Source of the DNA: an uncultured Erythrobacter sp.
Lineage (GTDB): Bacteria > Pseudomonadota > Alphaproteobacteria > Sphingomonadales > Sphingomonadaceae
Length of the DNA: 64,000 bases
Direction of reading: 5' to 3'
Assembly: GCA_947488325.1 (NCBI GenBank)
Contig: CANKYZ010000005.1
Location: forward strand, 1-64,000
Shown here one piece after another: positions 1 through 8,884 of the stretch (the stretch's first letter is position 1; each line of letters begins with the position of its first letter). Made by a program: the position numbers and the translations under genes. Below the pieces are notes generated by a model. It did no database searches. It was not told the DNA's origin and saw only the letters and a list, made by a program, of their open reading frames with translations.

Positions 1-935
1 GTGTTGTTCACAACCAGACCGGTTCCATCGATGTTCAGCGCGCGGCTGCCCGATGAGATGGTTCCAGCATTGTTGACGACGCCGCCAGTGTGGTCGGCAT
101 CATTACCGAAATAGAGGCCATTTTGCGCGCCAGAGATGACACCGCCAGCTTCGTTGGTAAGCGTTCCTTGAAAACCGATGCGATTGGCAAAACGGATGCC
201 AGCAACGGTTCCCTGAGTTGATTCAGAATCGATCAAACCAGAGTTGGTTATGTCGCCTTCATAGACATACTGCGGGACAAGACCAGGTCCGAAGAAACGG
301 ATGCCATCGCCTGCTGTGCCGCCGGTTGGTGCGGCTTGGCCACGTCCTTGGATCGTGCCAGCATTAGTAATCGAACCGCCGCGTGGCGCTCCGCCGCCGC
401 CAACTTCAATCGCGATACCTGCGCCTTCAATGCCAGCATCGATGCCGCCAGTGGCGGAATTGTTGATGGTGATGTTGTTCGATGTGCGGTTGCCATAGAC
501 GGCGCCGTTGCGCTGGCTACCAGTCCCAAGAATGACACCATCATTGTTCAGTGTCGCATCGGTTCCGTCGAAATTGACAACTCGAGAATCTGCTTCCAGC
601 CGGCCGGTCGCTGTATTGTTGATCGTCGCGCCAGTCGTGCCTTGATTGACTTGAACGGTTTGTGTCACGTTGGTGGTTGCCAAGGTTCCAGCGTTGTCCA
701 ACGTTACGTCATTGTTTGCGACAACAACGACTGGAGCGCCGTCAACGGTGCTGGTCACGCCCGCAGCAGCAGAGATTGTCTCACCATCTGCGGCGGATGT
801 TACAGTGGCATTGTCGCCATCATTGATAATTTGCTGAGCCTGAGCGTTACCTGCGATAAGGATCGCAAGCGAAGAAGAGGTTAGTAGAAGACGGCCAGTG
901 GTCAGGACTGTCTTTCTCTTGGGGGAATTTTTCAT
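1..935 (-). CDS. Autotransporter-like passenger protein, 5' part only
   Basis: An open frame runs on the minus strand from an ATG at 935 to the window edge (311 codons visible, no stop), preceded by an AAGGCAG ribosome site. Residues about 1-34 form a long signal peptide (basic n-region with KNSPKRK, hydrophobic core, Ala-Gln-Ala cleavage). The rest is rich in Asn, Gly, Thr and Ala and repeats phrases such as 'NNAGTI', 'NSATGGI' and 'TNSGLI' every 20-40 residues, the pattern of a right-handed beta-helix passenger. Family knowledge suggests a type V secreted surface protein with a C-terminal beta-barrel, but the barrel lies outside the window. Target or ligand cannot be told. A two-partner or other beta-helix exoprotein is the alternative. 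Confidence 0.7.
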   Translation of the reverse strand, partial: MKNSPKRKTVLTTGRLLLTSSSLAILIAGNAQAQQIINDGDNATVTSAADGETISAAAGVTSTVDGAPVVVVANNDVTLDNAGTLATTNVTQTVQVNQGTTGATINNTATGRLEADSRVVNFDGTDATLNNDGVILGTGSQRNGAVYGNRTSNNITINNSATGGIDAGIEGAGIAIEVGGGGAPRGGSITNAGTIQGRGQAAPTGGTAGDGIRFFGPGLVPQYVYEGDITNSGLIDSESTQGTVAGIRFANRIGFQGTLTNEAGGVISGAQNGLYFGNDADHTGGVVNNAGTISSGSRALNIDGTGLVVNN

Positions 936-1050
936 TTTCTGCCTTTCGCTTCCAAAATCGGATGAAGGCACATTGGGGGAATGATGCCTTCGAGGCAGTC
1001 ATCTATGAGCAAGAATGGTGCCTGCATAATACAAGTTTGTGATGGCACTG

Positions 1051-1065
1051 ATAAGCAATGCTTAT
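1051..1065. promoter_or_regulatory. Candidate LysR-type operator (T-N11-A dyad)
   Basis: ATAAGC-AAT-GCTTAT is a perfect dyad with 6-base arms and contains a T-N11-A core. It sits between the end of the oxyR-like gene and the start of the autotransporter-like gene, about 115 bases upstream of the latter, in an AT-rich stretch. T-N11-A inside a dyad is the general LysR-family box. Binding by the neighbouring OxyR is only a possibility; the spacing does not reproduce the full four-element OxyR site of enterobacteria. Confidence 0.3.
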
Positions 1066-1179
1066 GACTCAAGTAATTGATTTAATTAATTTATATGTGA
1101 GTTAAACACGTTTCACCGACTTGAGAATTCAAGCCGGTTAACGTCATTTTCTATCGCGCTGTAACGGTCTATTCGTGCG

Positions 1180-2094
1180 TCAGCTCAAGGAGGTTACACC
1201 GTCAGGTGGCGATGCACGGATGTGATCGCAAAGAGCCATCAAGAAATGTTCGCGCGGACATCCCTTTCGCGACAAGAAGCCGATGTCGCGGCCATAATTT
1301 TGGTCTTGAATCTCAATGAAACGAATGTCCGGGTTGGCGTTTTCCAAGCTGGATCGAGCGAGCGCTGGCATAAGCGAGCAACCTACAGACTCCGCAAGAT
1401 AGTGGGAGAGGGTGAGTAAGTTTGAGGCGAGCGTTCGATGCGGAATATCAATTCCGATGTTCTTATCCTGGCAAAGAGCTACCGTATCCGCGCGCAAGCA
1501 ATGCTCTTCGGTCGGTAACAGCAATTGCTTAATTGGGATATCGTCAGCTGGGATACTCTTGTTGTTGGCAAGGGCATGGGTTGCAGAGACGACCAAGAGT
1601 AAAGGTTCCTGAAACACCGGGGTGAATTTATATCCCGGAATTTCAATAGGTCCGCTTAAAAGTGCGACATCTATGGTTCTTTGTTCAAGTTCAACCAACA
1701 ATTTATCGGTTGGCTGCTCGCGGTAAATCTTAGTCAAATCTTCTGACAGAGTTTTGATCGCATTCGACATATAGGGGACGATGAATGGTGCGATCGTAGG
1801 GATCATTCCGATGCGTAATGGCGCAGCTAACAGGTCACGATATTCCGCCGCCGTATCAGTAATGCGTTGAGCCGAATACAGCACATCTTTGGCGGTTGCG
1901 ACTATACGAACGCCGGCATCTGTGGTCAGGACACCGCTATTTGTTCTGGCGAACAGTTCAACGCCAAGTCGCTTTTCAAGTTTTTTGACCTGGGCCGAAA
2001 GGGCTGGTTGGCTAACATGGCATGCTTCCGCCGCCCTGCAGAAACTGCGGTAACGATCAATTGCTGTAACATATTCCAGATCACGTAGATTCAT
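1180..2094 (-). CDS. oxyR: Hydrogen-peroxide-sensing LysR-family regulator OxyR
   Basis: 304 residues, the usual OxyR length. Residues 1-60 form the LysR winged helix-turn-helix (SQPALSAQVKKLEKRLG), followed by the substrate/redox domain. The decisive feature is C199-L-R-x6-C208 (EEHCLRADTVALC): both cysteines fall at the same residue numbers and spacing as the peroxide-oxidised pair of E. coli OxyR. By family knowledge, peroxide drives a C199-C208 disulfide that switches the tetramer to activate catalase, peroxiredoxin and iron-control genes. No catalase or ahpC lies next to it; the neighbours are an autotransporter-like gene downstream and a diguanylate cyclase upstream. The start is the ATG at 2094, giving the canonical N-terminus MNLRDLEY. 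Confidence 0.9.
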   Translation of the reverse strand: MNLRDLEYVTAIDRYRSFCRAAEACHVSQPALSAQVKKLEKRLGVELFARTNSGVLTTDAGVRIVATAKDVLYSAQRITDTAAEYRDLLAAPLRIGMIPTIAPFIVPYMSNAIKTLSEDLTKIYREQPTDKLLVELEQRTIDVALLSGPIEIPGYKFTPVFQEPLLLVVSATHALANNKSIPADDIPIKQLLLPTEEHCLRADTVALCQDKNIGIDIPHRTLASNLLTLSHYLAESVGCSLMPALARSSLENANPDIRFIEIQDQNYGRDIGFLSRKGCPREHFLMALCDHIRASPPDGVTSLS

Positions 2095-2251
2095 GGTGTC
2101 TCCGCTGTTGTAAGGGAGTTCGTCCCAAGCGGAATTCGGTTACAATCGAACTGAAACTTTGTGTGATGTAAGAAGACTTAGTCCTGCGAAGGTTTTCAAT
2201 ACGATCACCCGGTTGTTAACTGACAGCATACACCGTTTGAGGTGTAGCCCG

Positions 2252-3475
2252 CTATGCAGACCTCCGGTCGACGTTCAGTGAATTATCGATCAACATTGGA
2301 TTTGGTTTGGGAGGCGTTTCTTCGAGACGCCGCGTTTCGGCATTTTCTACACGGTCTCGTCCACTCGACTTTGCGCGATAGAGCGCCTGATCGGCCCTTG
2401 CGAAAAGCTGCATATATGTTTCGCCGTCGCGTGCTGTCGCTACGCCAAAACTCGCTGTCAGGCGGATATCGTCGTTTAGACCACAATGCTCGAGACGCGC
2501 GAAGGCTTGCCTGATCCGCTCGGCCAGCCGTTCAGCCGGTTCGTTTTCGCAATTCCATACCGCGATGCAGAATTCCTCCCCGCCGATCCGGCCAGCGACG
2601 TCGCACCCTCGTATCATGCGCTCGATGAGTTCACCAAAGCCCGCGAGTACTTTGTCGCCTGCCTGGTGCCCCCAAATGTCGTTCACTTGCTTGAAGAGAT
2701 CGATATCGGCGATAACCAGAGTGAGAGGGCGTGCTTCGGTCTGCGCACGCGGGAGAAGGCTTCGCATTGCTTGCTCAAACGCACCCCGGTTGCGCAGTCC
2801 AGTTAGAGGATCACGTTCACTGCTTTCACGTAAAGTTCTGATCCATTCGGCAATTGACGCGCCGATCAGAACCATCGCGTTGGTCACGCCTTTCACCCCG
2901 AGCACCAATCCAATCAACGAGTAGTAGATCGAGTCTCGATAAACCGCCGCCGGGATTGTTTGCTCAAACAAAAGGGTCAAGGTTGGTCTGACGAAGAAAT
3001 CTGCGGCTTGGAACACCATGACCGCGATAATCGCGATATCGATTATGTCGCGGCGGCGAGCGGTGAGGAGCGTTGTCACGCCCATCGCGAACATCACGCC
3101 ATAACCCATATTGACGATAATCAATCGCGGAGCGACATCGTCGGTAAGGCTTACCGCAATCGCCAGCACCAACGCGGTGACCACGTAAACGAACACAAAG
3201 CTCCACAAATGAAGCCGTTGTCCGGCGCGTTCACAGACCGATGCCAACATCACAGTTGAGGCAAGGCTGTAGAAAATCTGTGTTGTGTGAAAAAGGTAGA
3301 ACGCGTCCGCCGGCAGGAAATGGGTGATCAGAAACCCAATCGCGGAAAGGACATAGGCAATGCCAAAGCCGAGAACGTGACGCTTTAACCGCCCCATCCG
3401 CCAAAGCACCGCAAATGTCGCTGCGAAAAACAGCGCCATGAGCGGAGTAACCAATCCAAGAATTTGTGTTTGCAT
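2252..3475 (-). CDS. Membrane-bound GGDEF diguanylate cyclase
   Basis: 407 residues. The first 205 or so hold about seven hydrophobic helices, resembling a multi-pass sensory module of the MASE/7TM kind. The GGDEF domain follows (RDPLTGLRNRGAFE at 221-234). The active-site motif is GGEEF at 298-302, a functional variant, and an inhibitory I-site RxxD (R289-D292) lies exactly five residues before it. It should therefore make cyclic di-GMP from GTP with product feedback. There is no EAL domain. The ligand of the membrane module is unknown. It is transcribed alone, with about 150 bases of spacer on each side. Confidence 0.88.
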   Translation of the reverse strand: MQTQILGLVTPLMALFFAATFAVLWRMGRLKRHVLGFGIAYVLSAIGFLITHFLPADAFYLFHTTQIFYSLASTVMLASVCERAGQRLHLWSFVFVYVVTALVLAIAVSLTDDVAPRLIIVNMGYGVMFAMGVTTLLTARRRDIIDIAIIAVMVFQAADFFVRPTLTLLFEQTIPAAVYRDSIYYSLIGLVLGVKGVTNAMVLIGASIAEWIRTLRESSERDPLTGLRNRGAFEQAMRSLLPRAQTEARPLTLVIADIDLFKQVNDIWGHQAGDKVLAGFGELIERMIRGCDVAGRIGGEEFCIAVWNCENEPAERLAERIRQAFARLEHCGLNDDIRLTASFGVATARDGETYMQLFARADQALYRAKSSGRDRVENAETRRLEETPPKPNPMLIDNSLNVDRRSA

Positions 3476-3629
3476 TTACCCTCTGCGTTCCAGTCCATGT
3501 GAGTTAAGCCAACAAGGTTAAGAGCGCCTTTAGGGATCGCACTTTGTTGGTGGATTTTTTGCTTGTCTCACGCGGCCGATTTCCTTTGTGAAATTACCTT
3601 GCTTGGAGTTTCCCTCTCGGCACAACTTT

Positions 3630-6600
3630 TCACGCTGCTTTTTTATTTGATCTAGATTCGGCCTGTTGCTCAAGCCTTTCCAATTCTTCCAGAATCAAAG
3701 GTGTCACGTCGCGGTTTGCATTGCGGCCAATAAACAGATCCATGTGCCCATAATTGGGAATGATCCGCTGATTGTATAAAGACGCGCCATTGTGCTCCGA
3801 CAGCCATACGCGCGTGCGCTGTCCGCTTTCAGGGTAGAATATCTGGTTGGTAGCTCCGGACAAGAAGCTGATGGGCAGCGCCAAGCGGCGAGCTGCGTCA
3901 TCATTGGTATAGACCGACTTTCCGTCCGCATCGACCGCCAAGCCGGTACGCATGATAGTCTGTAGTTGTTTAAAGGGTGAGAGCGAAACACGGCTGAACA
4001 TGCTGCCGAGCGCTAGGTGAGTGTCGTGACCCAATTGGCGGTGATCCCAACTGGGGCCGAAGACGCCGAATACACGCCGACATGTCAGGTTCTTGCATCC
4101 TTGGCCATCGGGAACGGGTATTTGATACGCTATGGCATCGATCTCATTGTCGGCTTCAGTGCCTTGACTCATGAAATCGAAATGTCCGTCGAGCAGCGAT
4201 ATGTCTCCAAGCATACCCGCTACTCCAAGGTCCGCTTTCATGAAGTTGAGCCAATCAGTGACTGGATGAAGTGTAAGCTGCGAACTGATCAGAGATCGGA
4301 CATGCGTTGTCCAACCCACGCCTATTCCCATCAGCAGGCTCATTGAGCCAACACAATGCGCGATTGCCTGTACGCTCTCGGCCCCAGTCACTGCGCGGAT
4401 TTTCGCAACTGCTGCAGGCCAATCGTGGCGAGCGATATCGTCGATGTTGAATTCGGGTGGATGTACAGTGTCGTTGCCCGAATCCGCACTTGCGCGGTAG
4501 TCGAACAACCAAACGTCATAGCCTTGCGCAACAAGGCTCTCCGTCAGATTCTCATCGACCGTCGGGGTTGCAAAACTTGATGCGCGCACAGAAAAACCCG
4601 GAGCCAAAATAAGCGGACCGCGCGCTCCGCCGCAATAGCGGGTGAGGCCAATTTTTATACCATCGCCGGTCTTAACGATATGACGCTCTGCTGGTGGAAG
4701 GCGCATTGCGCGCGGCGAAAGCAACTCGGCATCCTTGCCCGCAAAATCATTGAGCGTCGCCAGCATTCCGCCATAGGCGCGGAACACAGTCATCCCGAAA
4801 AAGCCAGCATATTTGGCTATGAAATAGGTCTCAATGGCTTTCCGGGCTTTGGGGATAAGATTGATGACATGGCCGACCAATGTGTTCGAATCATGGATGG
4901 TGATGGTAGTCAATTGACGCATGAATTCGTCAATTCCGAGCTTCAAAATGCCGCGTCCGATCAACGCGTCATCGGCGTCTTCTCCCCCCTTATCGCCGTG
5001 GCGCAAGGTTACGAACAATGTTGTCAGATCAGTCCATGGGTCAGACTTGCCGCGCTGCTCCAATGTTTTAAAACCATGAAAGTGGATTGGGCCATCGGGC
5101 CCCTCCAACACCATATCATACAGCATTGCCCAACTTTCTGCCTTGTCCGGATTGGCAACGAGCAGGCGGAAAGTGCCTTCACGCACGGGCATTGGATCCG
5201 TGGAAATCGCACTTACCAGCACTTCGCCCGTTATCCGTGAGCGGTGCTGGGGATCGTCGATCATGCGGTGGAGGTTATCGGTCGCTACCGTAAGCCGGAA
5301 ACTGCATGCGCTGTCTTCCGCCAGTCCCCAGGCAGCGCCATTGACGTAGTCGTCGCGAATGCGCTCTACATGGCCGCAGGGGCGATGATGACACCCGGTG
5401 GAGCTTATGTGGCCTTCCATGGTTTCAGTGAAATCCAATCCCGGGCTCATAGCTTCAGGATGCTCTTTGACTAGTTTGCGGATTGCGGCCTTGCCCTCTT
5501 CGATAGCGCCGCTTTCGAAAAGTTTGGCAGTGTTGGCCACGGCTTCAGCAATCGGGCCGATGGCATGGCCACCCACCCATTTTGCAATATTCAGCTTTAG
5601 ATGATTGCTGTGTGGAATTTCTTGCGGCTCAGCAGGCACTTCTTCTTTCGCCGAAATTTCTTTGGGAAGCGGGGCTTCCTCGCCGAGTGTAAAGTCAATG
5701 GTCCAGCCTTCGCGCTGCGCGAGCTTCTCGACAGCACGCTCCGCCACAGCCGTGATCGTCAACAGCGGATTGACACCCACCGCGCCTGGAAGCGCGGCGC
5801 CATCACACACATAAAGACCTGGATGCACTTCACTTCCATTGGTGCCAGCGAAGACGCGGCAGCTGTCATCGACGACACCCGAAGAGGCGTCGTCTCCCAT
5901 GCCGCATCCACCAACCGGATGGACCGTTATCAGCTTGCGGCCCATCGGTTCGGACCAAAGCGGGTCGGAGAAATATTGCGCCTCTATCGCTTCGGCTGCC
6001 TCGCGCATTTTGTCGTCATCGCGGCGGAAGGTTCGTTGCTCACCCGCCTTGGACCAATGGATTGAAATCCTGTCATTTTCCAATGCGAGGCGACCACTGG
6101 AATCATCGACGCTCATAACCAGATAGGTCAGAGTACGCGCCATAGGGCCTTTATATGCCCATTCAGCGATGCTGCCGGGATCGGTTTGTACCGCTTCGCC
6201 CATTGCCTTCGCGTCGAGTAGGCGCGGCTTAACCTGATCAAAACCAAAGCGCGTAAAACCGTCTGCCAAGGCCTCTCCAAAGAAGAATACGGGACCCAAA
6301 GCACCGGCAAGAATGCCGGGAGCGACACCTTCCTCAATCACCAGACCCTTTGCCGGATCATCGGTGTCACGCATATCGATCACGCCTGTGATGCAAGGGC
6401 CGGGATAGGCTTCCTGCCCGACATCCGAAGCGCCGATACCCATTGCGTATATCGGGCCAGCAGTAACGGTCTCGCCGTCCTTTTCAGAATTGAGATAACT
6501 GTCATAGGCAAAGCCGAGCGCATCGCCATTGCCAGAGAACTTTGTTCCTAATTGATCCGAAAGAGAAAGCCCCTTTGCCCGCGATCGCAACAAAATTTCG

Positions 6601-7451
6601 GTCGAACCCAACGCACCTGCGCCAAGAACAACATGGTCAGCGGTGATCGTAACCGGCGTGTCAGGCGCATCCTTGCTATTGTGCTGAACATGAACCCGCC
6701 AGATACCGTTTTGGGCATCCCCATCACGCTCAATCCAAAGGACCTTGGCCCGTGTGAAGATCTCTGCACCGTGATTGGCAGCATCAGGCAAGTAGTTCAT
6801 TAGCGTGGTGTTCTTTGCACCTACATTGCAGCCAGAAACACAATCACCACAATTTGTGCAGGCAGGTTGCGGCACGCCAAATTTGTTGATTTTGTCTTCA
6901 AATGTGACGTTGATCGGTGTCCTGTAAAAGCGCTTGTCCATTGTACTGGCAGAGTGTTCCAGCGCCTTTAGCTTCCCGAGTGTTGGGTGAGTGTCAGGAT
7001 AGACATTGGGCGAGAGCATTTCCCGCGCACGCGTATAATATGACTCAATTTCCTCAGGATTATCCCGGAAGGTCGAGGGCCAATGCTCAAGCGAGAGCAG
7101 TCGTTTATCCAGCTCCAATGCCACATTGGCATTGATCAGCGAAGTCCCGCCAAGGCCGCATCCGACGAGCGCGTATTGATCATCGTTCACGTGCACTTCA
7201 AACATTGCGTCTGGAGACCCGATGCGTCCGCCCTTAACGTTGAACTGCATGGCTCCCTGCGCGTCAGCAATCTTGTTGGGATATTCGCCCGGAAGCATTT
7301 CCTTGCCGCGTTCTAGAATACAGACATCTTGCCCTGCGCGCGCCAATCGCGAGGCAGCGACGCCTGCGCCATAACCTGATCCAACAACAAGAACGGTATA
7401 ATGCGGTTTCGCAGAATCGAGGTTGCGTGCGATACGTTTCTGGTTGGTCAT
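3630..7451 (-). CDS. GMC oxidoreductase fused to alpha/beta hydrolase (cholesterol-oxidase-like)
   Basis: 1273 residues in two enzymes. Residues 1-590 are a GMC flavoprotein: FAD-binding GSGYGAG at 24-30, the C-terminal HPVGGCGMG and NPLLTI motifs. Inside it, C198-x2-C201-x2-C204-x3-C208 is a ferredoxin-type cysteine set. A linker domain (about 620-900) precedes an alpha/beta hydrolase domain whose nucleophile elbow reads AHCVGS, with Cys1033 where serine is usual, and a late His near 1236 (NYGHMD). GMC members of this branch oxidise sterols or other alcohols, so a steroid or lipid alcohol substrate is plausible but not shown. It is the last gene of a three-gene operon; its ATG overlaps the stop of the metallophosphoesterase gene by four bases (ATGA). 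Confidence 0.82.
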   Translation of the reverse strand: MTNQKRIARNLDSAKPHYTVLVVGSGYGAGVAASRLARAGQDVCILERGKEMLPGEYPNKIADAQGAMQFNVKGGRIGSPDAMFEVHVNDDQYALVGCGLGGTSLINANVALELDKRLLSLEHWPSTFRDNPEEIESYYTRAREMLSPNVYPDTHPTLGKLKALEHSASTMDKRFYRTPINVTFEDKINKFGVPQPACTNCGDCVSGCNVGAKNTTLMNYLPDAANHGAEIFTRAKVLWIERDGDAQNGIWRVHVQHNSKDAPDTPVTITADHVVLGAGALGSTEILLRSRAKGLSLSDQLGTKFSGNGDALGFAYDSYLNSEKDGETVTAGPIYAMGIGASDVGQEAYPGPCITGVIDMRDTDDPAKGLVIEEGVAPGILAGALGPVFFFGEALADGFTRFGFDQVKPRLLDAKAMGEAVQTDPGSIAEWAYKGPMARTLTYLVMSVDDSSGRLALENDRISIHWSKAGEQRTFRRDDDKMREAAEAIEAQYFSDPLWSEPMGRKLITVHPVGGCGMGDDASSGVVDDSCRVFAGTNGSEVHPGLYVCDGAALPGAVGVNPLLTITAVAERAVEKLAQREGWTIDFTLGEEAPLPKEISAKEEVPAEPQEIPHSNHLKLNIAKWVGGHAIGPIAEAVANTAKLFESGAIEEGKAAIRKLVKEHPEAMSPGLDFTETMEGHISSTGCHHRPCGHVERIRDDYVNGAAWGLAEDSACSFRLTVATDNLHRMIDDPQHRSRITGEVLVSAISTDPMPVREGTFRLLVANPDKAESWAMLYDMVLEGPDGPIHFHGFKTLEQRGKSDPWTDLTTLFVTLRHGDKGGEDADDALIGRGILKLGIDEFMRQLTTITIHDSNTLVGHVINLIPKARKAIETYFIAKYAGFFGMTVFRAYGGMLATLNDFAGKDAELLSPRAMRLPPAERHIVKTGDGIKIGLTRYCGGARGPLILAPGFSVRASSFATPTVDENLTESLVAQGYDVWLFDYRASADSGNDTVHPPEFNIDDIARHDWPAAVAKIRAVTGAESVQAIAHCVGSMSLLMGIGVGWTTHVRSLISSQLTLHPVTDWLNFMKADLGVAGMLGDISLLDGHFDFMSQGTEADNEIDAIAYQIPVPDGQGCKNLTCRRVFGVFGPSWDHRQLGHDTHLALGSMFSRVSLSPFKQLQTIMRTGLAVDADGKSVYTNDDAARRLALPISFLSGATNQIFYPESGQRTRVWLSEHNGASLYNQRIIPNYGHMDLFIGRNANRDVTPLILEELERLEQQAESRSNKKAA

Positions 7452-8884
7452 TCTGCTGCCTCCCGCAGTTCTGAATTTGATCGATCAAGCAATTTGCGGA
7501 CCCGTTTTTCGGCCTCTTCGACAATGCGAGCATGGACGATGGATGAGAAGTCGGCCCAGTGAGCAGAAGCGCGGTCGACCGCGGCAGCGGTATCATCGGC
7601 AAAATGGTTCAAACGGCCGCTGCCTTCGACGCGCACTGGGGCCATTTCACCGTTGGTTGGATCATTGAACAGCCGCAGTGAAGCAACTTCTAACTCGTCA
7701 GAAACAAGCATCGCAGCGCATCCTTGCACCGGCATCAATGTCGGTTCATCGAGCACCCAACCGCCTGTGTTGAAGATGCCGACGGGGACGTCGAAACCAT
7801 CAATGAGGAGCTCGTCCTGAAACGGTTTGTGTGTGTGCCCAAAGATGAAGGATAGTTCGCGCGGCATGTTTGGCAGCTCCTGCTGCATTTGGTGCGCCAT
7901 CGGCTTGCTTAGATACCAGCCGATATCTTCGATTTCGTCTTTGCCCAGCACATGACCATATCCGTCGCGTTGCCGTTCAGCCGCACGGCCGGCCGACATA
8001 TCAATGGCTGCGCTGATCAAGTTGTCGAGTGTTATTCCGTATTTGAGTGGCATTTTTGGATTCACGCCGAGCTTGGCACGTAGCCCGCCGGTAATTCGTC
8101 TCGTAATGCTCTCAGCAAAGTCATGGCTGGCACCAGCGCTCAACATCACTCCATAAAGTGAACCAACTCCGTTGCCGACATCACCTGCGCTGCCAAGGTC
8201 AGACCACAGAAAATCGATCCACGGTCCGTTTTCCTGCTCAAGTTGATGCATAGTGTCCGGAAGCGGCTCACCATCGCCTAGGAATGCACGGGCGTTTGAA
8301 AGCGCACGGTACATCCCGTCGAGATAGTGGCCGTGATGCATAACCACAGCGCGATTGTTTGCACTGTCTGAAATCCCCCAATTCGGGTAGGCGATTTTGA
8401 CCGATGCATCACGCAAATGTGGGCGTTGGAGGAACAGTGATTCCATCAACCGGCAATGATGCAACGGTCTGCCGAAGATGCGTGTGACCGATTCCAGATC
8501 GTCAGGAATCTCTCCGCTCTCTAACGCCGAAAGAAACCCATTGTCCTGTGCAATACGCCACAAATGGTGGTCATGATTGCCTGCAACATAGATGATTTCG
8601 CGGTCAAACAGGTCAGGGCCATCCGCCGGATAGAAAGCATCCAGTAGTTGCAGAAAACCCTTTGAAACATCTCCGAAGGGCGAAAGGCCAAGGTCTAATG
8701 CATCGCCAAGCAGAACGAGCTTCGGCCTTTTCTGATCATCCAGAGTTTCGTGAAGGCCGTTAGCAAAGGCTGCCAGAACTTCCGAAGGACCATCAGCAAT
8801 TTCGCCGTTATCATGGACATGGGTGAGCAGACTATCGGGCGCGCCAAGGTGAAGATCGGACAGGACGACGTGACGGATGCTCAT
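7448..8884 (-). CDS. Metallophosphoesterase (calcineurin-like)
   Basis: 478 residues from the ATG at 8884. An upstream start at 8947 exists, but 8884 has a GGAG site at good spacing and overlaps the preceding stop as ATGA, so it is preferred. Metal-binding motifs appear in order: SDLHLG near the N-terminus, LLGDALD, AGNHDHH, MHHGH and FGHTHKPF. These give a dinuclear metal phosphoesterase. The substrate is unknown. It is translationally coupled at both ends to a serine hydrolase and to the GMC/hydrolase fusion, suggesting that all three act on the same lipid-like or ester substrate. No signal peptide is visible, so it is likely cytoplasmic. Confidence 0.82.
   Translation of the reverse strand: MSIRHVVLSDLHLGAPDSLLTHVHDNGEIADGPSEVLAAFANGLHETLDDQKRPKLVLLGDALDLGLSPFGDVSKGFLQLLDAFYPADGPDLFDREIIYVAGNHDHHLWRIAQDNGFLSALESGEIPDDLESVTRIFGRPLHHCRLMESLFLQRPHLRDASVKIAYPNWGISDSANNRAVVMHHGHYLDGMYRALSNARAFLGDGEPLPDTMHQLEQENGPWIDFLWSDLGSAGDVGNGVGSLYGVMLSAGASHDFAESITRRITGGLRAKLGVNPKMPLKYGITLDNLISAAIDMSAGRAAERQRDGYGHVLGKDEIEDIGWYLSKPMAHQMQQELPNMPRELSFIFGHTHKPFQDELLIDGFDVPVGIFNTGGWVLDEPTLMPVQGCAAMLVSDELEVASLRLFNDPTNGEMAPVRVEGSGRLNHFADDTAAAVDRASAHWADFSSIVHARIVEEAEKRVRKLLDRSNSELREAAE

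Noticed and set aside
336..884. 182-codon plus-strand open frame
   Set aside because: It lies antisense to the autotransporter-like passenger gene, has no ribosome site or family resemblance, and reads as low-complexity reverse text of the repeats.
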